Positions 54,998-64,000 of a stretch of 64,000 bases of DNA are shown here, one piece after another. This DNA is from Myxocyprinus asiaticus (lineage: Eukaryota; Chordata; Actinopteri; Cypriniformes; Catostomidae): NCBI RefSeq assembly GCF_019703515.2, contig NC_059382.1, forward strand, positions 9,930,001 through 9,994,000, written 5' to 3'. The translations under genes and the position numbers were made by a program. The notes below the pieces were generated by a model. It did no database searches, was not told the origin of the DNA, and saw only the letters and a program-made list of their open reading frames with translations. Numbering within the stretch: the stretch's first letter is position 1; the number at the start of each line of letters is the position of its first letter.

Positions 54998-57900
54998 TAT
55001 ACCATGCCATAAATTATTATTATTATTTTTTTTCATATGTAGGTTTTCATATTGACCATATGAAGGCGCTATATTCAAACCTTTACCCAAGATGTGGCCT
55101 TGATGCATTGGTAGAGTTGTTTATTTCCTTGTCGGTGGAATTTACGTGTGTGTCTTATAAAATGACCAGTATTCATAGAATTGAATTATACTGTAGCATC
55201 TCTAGTTGCCTGCAGTGGACATCCCCATGTGGAAAGACATTCAGCTAGTGAATGCCTCCTGTAACAAAAAGGAGGATTCCAGAGTCTTATCTGACCTGGA
55301 TTTGAAGCAGTTCAGCAAACGGATTATGGCTGGTGGCCTATAAGGATGACATATTGCTACACTCTTCTTTACCCCATGGAGGTGGCTGGCACACTCAGTG
55401 GGTGGCATGGCCATGGCAGGAAGCCCAGAGCAATGCCAAAGCCAGGCACTTGACTCCTCATTTCCATGTCAATGGGCCAGTGCTGAGATTAACAATGTGG
55501 CCAATTTGCGGCGGTGCAGTTATGGTCCTCGGCCATTCTGTCCTCCGTGGAAGATAACAATGATGAGCTGATCTGGTGGGACTGACTCATACCGGCCCAG
55601 TTGCCATGACAAGTGTATTTTCTCACGACTGACAGGGCGGAAAAGGGCGTTTTAACCGATGCAGGGTTACTGTTTCAGTTCACAGAGGACAGGGTGATAT
55701 TGAATACCGCTCATTCGTTGCAAGAAATGGGTGCCAAGATCTAAATGGCTAAATCGACTAAATGGATTGGCTGCTGATGGACCAAGATGCTACATGTTTT
55801 CGAGGTTTAACGTGTGGAAAAATGCCCACATATGTTGCATAATTTGTTGTATTTATCAGCATCAACATTAAAGATTACGAAGACTATATGCGCTTATTTT
55901 TTTTTCTTTGCCTATTTTGAAGATTTATGCATTTAAATTTCAAAACAAAATTCCATCAAATTGAATTGTGTCATTTTTAACAAAATGAGATGAATAAAAC
56001 ATATTTTTTTTCTTTTTCTTTTTCTTTTGTTAAAGATGACTTAATTCACTATGATGGAATTTTGTTATGAAATTGGTTGAAGTTGAAGGTCCAGGGCTAG
56101 TTGTCTCAGTAACTATTAGAGGCTTTGAATGTTGGTTTAAAACACCTAGTTCAAAACCCTTTTAAATTAGAATAATGTTTGTGGCATATTTCATCATATA
56201 AATCATCATATATTTGTTATAGCTTTTCGATAAAAAAAAAAAAAAAATGAACATTATGAAAACACACTGGCAAACATTCAAGGATCAACTTGCTAAAAGG
56301 AGTTAAAAGGTTTAAATGTGATTTTAGGATATTAAGGTATTTTTCATGAAAGTCAGGTACTGGCATTTCTCACAGTTTTATTGGGGCAGGTTGTCACATG
56401 TGTTTTAAATGTCACAAATGTGTACAGTTGATAAATTACAATATTTGTTGGCCGAAACATTTTGATATTTTTTGTTTCTGTTTTCATTTCTGTTTCTTTT
56501 TTGCATTTTTCTAATTTAAATGTTTATTTTTCATTACAAATGACATTATCAGCATAACAGTTTGAGTGAACAATTTGTGAAAAATCCGATGATTATGATA
56601 TAATCATGATTCTGCATGTGAATTTTCACAAAGCATCTTTTGAAAGTTCTTTAATGAAAGAAAACCTGTCCTTTTGTACAAAATGAGTTAACACAGTTAA
56701 TGTCATATTTGCTTATTTGATTACTGATCACGAAATTATGTGGAATCTTCAATATTTCTTATATTATGTCATACATTTTTCAAAATCACGCAAAGGGGTA
56801 ATTACTAGCACGCAAGCAGCAGTGAGAGAGGAGCAGGCTATTTTATTTATATCGCACCTGCAAAATCCTAAAACATTTATTTCCAGGTTTAATTTATATT
56901 TTAAATAGACTCTGATTTTTGAACCCCACAATGTGGATTTATGTTTTCTCTATTAATCGTTTAATGTAATTTTGAATGTGACCATGCTTTAAGGAGGGTG
57001 TACCCAGTGGGGTAGCTAATGGGGTGAAAGCTGGCAATGGTTCTAGGGGCCCACAGGTCCAGGGAGACCCACAACAAATTTTAAACTGTATTTTTTAATA
57101 TGATAGGGGCCTCTACCAATATACAGTTAGGGGGCCCAGAATTAATTGCTACGGCCCTGGGTGTACCTGTATGCTGGGTTGGAAATCTCAAGGATTTATA
57201 GTGGTGTTTTCCTTATTACATCATGTGTTGTTCTGAAAGTAAAAAGAAACAAATGAAACATGGAATGTAGGCTGTCATCTGACCGAAGCAAAGCAGGCTT
57301 GTTGACTCGCGTGATTAACCGAAAGTGAAGCACTGCCGGCTCATGATACGCGAATGGCTTGCACACGCTACACGAGTCTATTGGGTATACTGCAGTCTTG
57401 CCACATTTTAACTTTTTGTTTAGTCTCCCATTCAGCTCATGAAAACACGCTGCGTGATCATGAGGAAGGATTACAGGTGCGGAATTTCACATAAATCAGA
57501 TAGTCTGCTTCTCTCTAGCCATTGCTATTGATTAACCCCCCCCCCGCTTGCCAATGCTGGCAAGTGTGCCATAGGTTGCTGACCCCTGCTTAAAGGTATG
57601 TGTCTATGAAAAATGTACTATATACATATAGTATATACAGTATATAATGTGCACTGATGAATATTTTACAGTAAGACAAGAAACACACATTTAAATAGTA
57701 AATAGGGTCCATTTTAATTTCATGTTGACTTTAAGTAAACTTTGTAAAGTTACACTCAAAAAATGAAAATGTTGAATGAGCTTGATAAATTGAGGACAAA
57801 TATTCCACTCAATTAAATTACATTATTTCAACCAAAAATGTGATCTAGTCTTGTTGTAAAAATGTCATTTTTTAGGTCCACTAGTTAAAAATGTGTCAAA

Positions 57901-58449
57901 GGTTATCATTTTAATTATGTTGAGGCAATGAAATTTTGACTGCTTTTAGCTTTTGATCAGTCTTTAGTTATTGCACATGTACAGGTTTGTGAGCTCATAG
58001 TCTAACATAAAGGAGACAACATCTTGCTTATGAATTTTTAAAATAACCATTTTTACTTGCATATGAGGTACTTAACATCCAACCCACAAACCACAATGAC
58101 GGAGACACTCAGTAATCATAGGAGATGCACTCTAAACATCTCATGACACATAGCTTAAAGGAGCAAGAAACACAACACCACCAGTGAAAATGCTGCAATA
58201 AATAGTAAATATTTAAACATGAATTCACTATTTTTACTCATGTATGTTCTCCCAACACAAATGGATTAAGTAAACTTCCATTTTGCAAATTAAAGTGGAT
58301 TTCATGCTATAAAATTCAGTTGTGGCAAAAACTTTAATAATTGTGATGCAGTAGCTCATTTTAATTAAGTAAACTGAAGAGGCAGAAAAATCAATTTTTT
58401 GAGTGATAGCCTTCTATATCCAGTTGCAGAGTTTCTCCAGTGACAAGGA
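54998..58449. other. gene-free stretch
   Basis: Presumably intron of the upstream gene. It includes A runs near 56232, a C run at 57537-57545 and a GGGGCCC-rich block at 57045-57160 typical of old element ends. No exon with convincing borders was seen. Confidence 0.35.
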
Positions 58450-59206
58450 TGAGCAACCAGGGGCAGACTTAGCACTAGGTGAAGATAGGCAATCGCCAAC
58501 GGTCCCCAGAGGCCAAGGGCCTCTATGCTTTTTTATTATAATTAATGCTAAATAAAGTGTGCTGAAATTTTTAATATCACTGTTACAACAACGATATGAT
58601 TGATATCGCTGTTATATTCAGCACCATCAATGCAAGCAACCCCCTCCCCCCTCAGATCAGGCTGTAATGGAATATTCCAAGGTTTTATTCATCTACACAA
58701 GTTCATCAGGTGAAAGTGAGCCAAACCGCTCGAACAGTTTTGTGTGATTTCAGCATATACTCTGTTGCAAATTACAAGCTAAAATAGATTATTGCTAGTT
58801 CAGATTGGTTTGAATTTATGGAGAGAAAACAATTCCAAAGGTAACACTGTCTTTCCAAACAGATCAGATTGCTGCATAGCCTGCACTGCCACCCGCCGCT
58901 GCTTTCATGAGCCCAGCACTCACTATAGTCAACAATATACAGTGTTGACGATGATGATTATGATCTGGACATTGACACTCGTAAATAAAAAAAAGTTTTT
59001 CTCAGACTGTTGACTCATTTTTGCCTTATTTAGTAGCTTAAATCTAGAAAACTTTTTTATGTTTTCAAATTTTAAAGTTGATCAAAGCCTTCTGGAATCA
59101 TGCAAAGTCATCTTTTTGTGTATTCATTTGGATATAGTAAATTCAAGGTCAAGTTGATGGCATACTAATATTTTCTCCATACCATTCCATAAAATAAATA
59201 ATAATA

Positions 59207-59237
<31 letters not shown>

Positions 59238-59345
59238 AGTGGGCAACACCTTTAAGATAAAATCAATGTAAATGTGTGTCATTGAAGAGGGCCCCATTCC
59301 TGTACTTTGCCTTGGACCCCCAAATCACTAAATCCACCCTTGTGA
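58450..59345. mobile_element. possible non-autonomous DNA element
   Basis: The left side reads CAGGGGCAGACTTAGCAC and CCAACGGTCCCCAGAGG. The right side carries GGACCCCCAAATCACTAAAT and CCACCCTTGT, partly complementary. Includes an (AAT)n run at 59197-59237. No coding sequence. Confidence 0.45.
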
Positions 59346-59879
59346 ACAACGCAACACTAACTCCTTTATCTCTGAGTAAGACACTAATTGTTTTCACTCA
59401 AGACTCTACATGGGAGGCTGGAAGATTTGATCATTATAGACAAACATATCCTCTTTTGTCAAAGTCAAGAGGCTTAATGGTCCATCGCAGAAGGGCATGA
59501 CAGAGCGGCGCTAATGTCTTAAGAGGGACAACAAGAAAATCTTGTTTCTACAAACATGGTGACTGGGGCAGAGGGGCCTCTGCCCAAGGAAGATGCAGTT
59601 TACCAGTAGGGAAACGATTTAGCAGAAGATATACATCGCATGGGGTCACCTATGGGGAACCAACACATGCAGAGCACCTGCCCCAGTATAGGGCTTAGTT
59701 AGCACATGTACTGAGCCGGCAGCGAGTTTCTCCGCAAACTCGTTTGCCACAGGGCTAGGAGGAAGTCATCCAAGGAACACACTTTGTGAACACTACTGGG
59801 AGTCAACAGCGCACGTCTTCAACTCAGGGGAGGTGCAGCGATACACCCGGCCAGCTGTCCCGGACTTACCTGTTCGTAC

Positions 59880-60700
59880 CTAGCAAGACACGGGACGAAA
59901 CCAGCTCAACCCGGAGAGTGTAGAACCTCAAAAAGGTGTTGGGTGTTGCCCAGCCCGCTGCTCTGCAAATATCTGTTAGAGAGGCGCCACTGGTCAAGGC
60001 CCAGGAGGCTGCCACACTCCTGGTAGAATGGGCTCATAGCCCTGCAGGGGGTGGCACATCCTGAGCGTGATATGTCATTGCTATGGCGTCAATGACCCAG
60101 TGGGCGATCCTCTGCTTGGAGACAGCACTTCCTTTCCGCTGTCCACCAAAGCAGACAAAGCGCTGCTCAGAGACTCTAAAGCTCTGCATGCGATCCAAAT
60201 AGATGTGTAAAGCGTGCACTGGTCACAGCAACGTCAGGGCTGGGTCTGCCTCCTCCTGGGGCAGCACCTGCAGGTTCACCACCTGATCCCTAAATGGGGT
60301 TGTGGGAACCTTGGGCACATAGCCCGGTCGGGGTCTCAGGATCACGTGAGAGTAGCCCGGACCGAACTCCAGGCACGTTTCGCTGACAGAGAACGCTTGC
60401 AGGTCTCCTACCCTCTTGATGGAAGTGAGTGCAGTCAGGAGGGCAGTCTTTAAAGAAAGGGCCTTAAGCTCAGCTGACTCCAGGGGCTCAAAGGGGGCTC
60501 CCCGTAGACCCTGAAGAACTATAGAGAGATCCCATGAGGGAATGAGGCGTGGTCTGGAGGGATTCAACCTCCTGGCGCCTCTCAGGAACCTGATGATCAG
60601 GTCGTGCTTCCCTAAGGACTTACCGTCCACTGTGTCGTGGTGTGCCGCTATAGCGGCTACATACACCTTCAAGGTGGAGGGGGGACAGCCGCCCCTCCAA
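59880..60700 (-). pseudogene. DIRS tyrosine recombinase
   Basis: Minus-strand segments in order: LKVYVAAIAAHHDTVDGKSL, LIIRFLRGARRLNP, LKTALLTALTSIKRVGDLQA (first catalytic Arg), GYVPKVPTTPFRDQVVNL, then in the next frames SFRVSEQRFVCFGGQ, KQRIAHWVIDAI, HSTRSVAASWAL (His-x-x-Arg box), DICRAAGWATPNTF and LRFYTLRVE (nucleophilic Tyr). All active-site residues remain visible. Frameshifts near 60220 and 60030 break the chain. DIRS elements use this enzyme instead of a DDE integrase to insert circular cDNA. Confidence 0.87.
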
Positions 60701-60839
60701 CCTCTCCTGCAGGAAGGAAAGCACCGATCCGACTGCGCATCTCTGGGGGTCTTCGCGTCAGGAAGAACACCACTTAGCGAACAGACACCACTTCAAGGCA
60801 CCTCATAGAGGGAGCCCTAGCCTGAGTGATCGTGTCTAC

Positions 60840-61675
60840 CACCGCGGGTGGCGGCGCTCTGCGGGCATAGGTGCACCGCGAGTGCCTTATCCACTGGGGG
60901 GAATCACCAAATACCCATTGGCCGCCCCACCATCGAGGGTAGTGAGGGTGGGGGAACTGAAAGATTGGGACCGGGCAGTAAAAGGTGCCTCCCACGACCT
61001 TGTCAGCTCCTCGTGCACTTCCGGGAAGAAAGGAACTGGGGCCAGGCGTGGCTGTGAGTGGTGCCGCGGGCCCAGGAACCAATCATCGAGCCGTGAGGGT
61101 TCAGGGGAGAGCGGAGGGTTCCACTCTAGCCCGACTCTCGTGGCTGCCCAGGAAAGCATGTCCATCATCTCCGCGTCAGCCTGTGACTGGGTCAGCCCAG
61201 CTGAGGCTTACGCGTCCGACTGGATGAGCCCGCTCTCCGATGCCACGCTTGAGAGCCCATCACCTTCGCGGGCTCCAAACAAGAGGTCGAACTAGCCCTG
61301 AGATGAGCCGGCGGACTCATCTGGAAGCCCGATCGGGGCAAACAAGCGTGCTGGGGAATGGGAGGTCCGTGGGGGGATACCCGGTGGAGGTGGTCCCATT
61401 GAGGTCCCCAAATCACCCCCAGTACTAGCTGCACTGGCCTCATACCCGTAGGTACAAGGACCGAGGTGGGGAGCCGCTGGGGTGGCTTGCTTTCTTAGGA
61501 AGGCAAGCCGCGACCGCAACGTTGCCATGGTCACGTTCTCGCAATGAGGACATGTCCCATCCATGAACGATGTCTCCGCGTGGGCAGCGGCCAGACATGA
61601 AAGACAGCGACTGTGGCTGTCAGAAGGCGAGAGATAATGACTGCAACCAGGAATAACACACAAACGGAAGGGCAT
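60840..61675 (-). pseudogene. DIRS gag-like ORF1
   Basis: Starts MPFRLCVIPGCSHYLSPSDS at 61675 with a Cys/His cluster (CLSCLAAAHAE, GTCPHCENV) that looks zinc-binding. A proline-rich middle follows and then, in another frame, LDDWFLGPRHHSQPRLAPVP, FFPEVHEELTRSWEAPFTAR and LTTLDGGAANGYL. The last blocks are typical of fish DIRS ORF1. At least one frameshift lies near 61200-61290. Confidence 0.8.
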
Positions 61676-61925
61676 CTTTAAAAAGACGTTTCGTGTGTGC
61701 TGCTCTTTTAGAGAAATATACTCTTTTTAGAATGTACTCTTTTTATTTCTGCCGAAGCGCCCAGGGGCATTCTCTGCAGTGCACCAGTGCAGAGGGGGAG
61801 AAGCTGCTGAAATGCACCATCAGATCCGGCAGAGGTGAATGAAAAGCCATGGGAATTTAGCTCAGTGAGCATCGAACGTTCGGCTCCGAAGAGAAAATCT
61901 GAATGAGTGGTTGCATACCAGCTCC

Positions 61926-61932
61926 TTTTATA
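61926..61932 (-). promoter_or_regulatory. TATA box of the DIRS element
   Basis: TATAAAA in the context GGGTATAAAAGGAGC on the minus strand, about 150 nt inside the element's 5' end and about 250 nt before the gag-like ATG. A good core promoter in the position expected for the element's transcript. Confidence 0.65.
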
Positions 61933-62080
61933 CCCGTATGTTCGGGGGAGTGGTATGCAAATACCACTCGCCAATTCGCACTGGCCTTTTTTCAAAGATC
62001 AGAGGTGTTTCGGGCTCCCAAGAGTGACCCCTAGTGTCACTACATCGACACAATGTCGAGTGAGTGACAGATAGGGAACC

Positions 62081-64000
62081 ACTTACTCCCTTAAAAGTTT
62101 AGGCAGCATGGTAAAACTCTTAAACAACTCACAAAGATAGCCGCCTGGCAAAGCTGTAGTGTTTTAATAACGAATGCCTCAAAAATCTCCCAGCAGTCAA
62201 TCCAGATTGATTTAAATACTTCAAAATCTTAAATACAGCAAATCTCCTGAAAGCTTCAATGGCATACTGTAAACAGGACAGGAGAGGGCTCATTTTGAGT
62301 TTCATTTTCATTCGTGCCAAATGAATTATGGCATCCACTCAGATTTTGGTCTATACTGTTGTCATCCATTTTTGTTGAACAGTTATCCCAGACTTGATAA
62401 CAATCAGCATTCATACCCTTAACAATGGCTTTTAATGTATAAACTTTATGATATACAGTATTATTTGAAACTTTCCTTGGCAAAAATCCTGAAGGTTGCA
62501 CCTCTTTGTTTGCTCTCCAAAGGAATGTCAGCATCATGAATCTAATTGGTTAAGGGTCTTGCCATGTCCACATTCCATAAGACTGTATATGCCTTGAATG
62601 TAGCCCCCCTCTTCAGCCAAACCATGTATCTATGCTGCTTCAGACAAAAGTGTTGCATTCTGGCATGACAGCCATCAATAGCATCATTGTGTATGGATGA
62701 GAGAGAGCTGTAATGGGCAGAAGCTCTTTGCCTCTGGGCTCATGCAAATAAATTCTCTAAACTTCCAACTTCGAACTTGCTTTTTAAGGGCTAGTTAACC
62801 CCAAAATGAGAAATCTTTCGTTATTTGTTCACCTTCTTGTTGTTTCAAGCCTTGAATGACTTGCATTCTTTGATGGAACAAAGTAGAAATGTTTAAGAAT
62901 TGTACTGGTTGCTCTATTCAATGCATTTACAATGGATGTGGACTAAGGCTTCAAGCTTGTAAAAGGAGGCAAAAGCACCTTAAAAGTATCATAAACATTG
63001 CCCATATGTCTTGTGTGCTCTGTTTCAAGTCTTTGGAAGTTGTATGATTGTTTTGTATGACTAACATACAAAAATGTTATTTATAATTCACTGAAAATAT
63101 TGACTTGTCCTCGCTCTCCTTGAAGCATTCATGAGAGAAGAAGTGATGTTTGATTCATGATCAAATCGTTCTTTTGAATGAATCCAGTTCACAAAACCAA
63201 TCTGAATTGTTCATTCACAAATCGGACTCTTTCGGTTCTCAAGTTCATTTCATTTTTCGTTTTGTTTATATATTTATTTTGGCATTTATACAATTCATAA
63301 TGACAGTTCATCCACCCAGCAAAATCTTTAAAAAATGTCAGAAAAGGAATAGGCTGAAGCTAATGCTTATTATGCCTACCATTCTCACCTCTCTAAACTT
63401 CCATTCTCTCTTTAAATATTTACATTAACAGTCCATTGCACAACTCATAAGAAGGAAAAAATAAAAGAGCAAGAAAATAGAAGAGCAAGAAAGCACTATA
63501 CTGTAACATTTATAATTTGACTACATCTTAAATAATTATTTCAGTCAAACTTAACACATTTACCCTTTGCTTTAACTGCTTATTTTCTATATGTTCAACT
63601 CAATTGCTGGGTTTCCTTCTACATATTTTTATGATAATGTTTGGATATTGCAGAAAAAATTATGGGTCGAAATGCCAAGATGCAAAAAAAAAAAAAAAAA
63701 AAAATCTCCAAAATACGCATAAAAATCGTTTTTTTTAATGTAAAAGACATGCACATACACTACAATGGAAACACGTTTATAGAATATATAGATATATAGA
63801 AAAAAGTCATGTGACTGCCTCAACAAGCCATGTGAATACATATTTGCTTTAAGAATATCATCAATATCTGAAATGTTGCTCTGGTTCAGGCCCGGCCCAC
63901 CCATTTATGAGCTTGGCCCACCTTGACAACCACACCCATCCCTCCAACTGTTCTGCCCACCCAGCCAGGCCTAATCTGGTTATTCTGAAATGCCGGAAAG
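62081..64000. other. gene-free end of window
   Basis: AT-rich; a partial TTAA-family arm at about 62789-62860, a poly-A run at 63685-63703, and a CCCGGCCCACCCATTTATG block near 63888 resembling an old element end. No exon recognised. Confidence 0.35.

Larger units (their letters stand above)
59550..62080 (-). mobile_element. DIRS-type tyrosine-recombinase retrotransposon, internally deleted
   Basis: Read from 62080 down: a terminal region beginning GGTTCCCTATCTGTCACTC with GTGTCGATGTAGTGACAC, a TATA promoter, a gag-like ORF (61675-60840), then the tyrosine recombinase (about 60700-59880) and a 3' region. Reverse transcriptase and RNase H, which lie between them in DIRS elements, are absent. 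GC content is much higher than in the flanks, suggesting a younger insertion than most repeats here. The left boundary near 59550 is approximate. Confidence 0.85.

Noticed and set aside
55333..55557. Plus-strand frame with a KDDILLHSS segment resembling a reverse transcriptase active site
   Set aside because: No other RT motif nearby, the wrong residue before DD, and no flanking element structure; most likely chance.

Overview
This is vertebrate nuclear DNA, almost certainly from a bony fish. The carp order (Cypriniformes) is my inference from the mix of mobile elements: Tc1 elements of the Sleeping Beauty type, a DIRS retrotransposon, TTAA-bounded palindromic MITEs, and an L1-like LINE. The sequence is AT-rich, split by spliceosomal introns, and dominated by decayed repeats. 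Only three host genes are supported.

Layout: (1) 459-4529, + strand: the last two coding exons of trmt9b (KIAA1456), a Trm9-type tRNA methyltransferase paralogue. (2) 5340-8885: an AT-rich tandem array of units of about 200 bp, interrupted by two Tc1 elements, lying between the 3' ends of two convergent genes. (3) 8984-16691, - strand: a seven-exon zinc-dependent histone-deacetylase-family gene. Every junction is consistent in phase, and it encodes 305 residues plus an unlocated N-terminus. It resembles the class mammals lack, called hdac12 in zebrafish from memory. Its introns hold two near-full-length Tc1 elements, a solo Tc1 end and MITEs. (4) 17-34 kb: no gene recognised; MITEs, SINEs, an hAT-type element with a perfect 8-bp target duplication, a retroposon with a 20-bp target duplication, and a truncated L1 3' end. 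(5) 34.9-39.4 kb: a broken L1-like LINE (- strand) abutting a broken Gypsy-class element (+ strand), which has a SCAN-like gag, a protease and an integrase in Gmr1-like order. (6) 40.2-41.9 kb: another dead Tc1 element. (7) 50598-51778, + strand: the first long coding exon of an unidentified serine-rich, probably disordered protein. A possible upstream exon at 44.9 kb would give its mRNA an upstream ORF of 51 codons. (8) 59.5-62.1 kb: a DIRS element with gag and tyrosine recombinase but no reverse transcriptase.

The host genes do not form a functional unit. trmt9b concerns tRNA wobble modification or a related methyltransferase role, the HDAC-like gene concerns deacylation, and the third is unknown. 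The most informative signals are the complete HDAC-like gene, insertion events whose empty sites can be read from repeat copies in the same window, the PR-IN order of the Gypsy-class fragment, and the possible bicistronic leader of the 50.7-kb gene.
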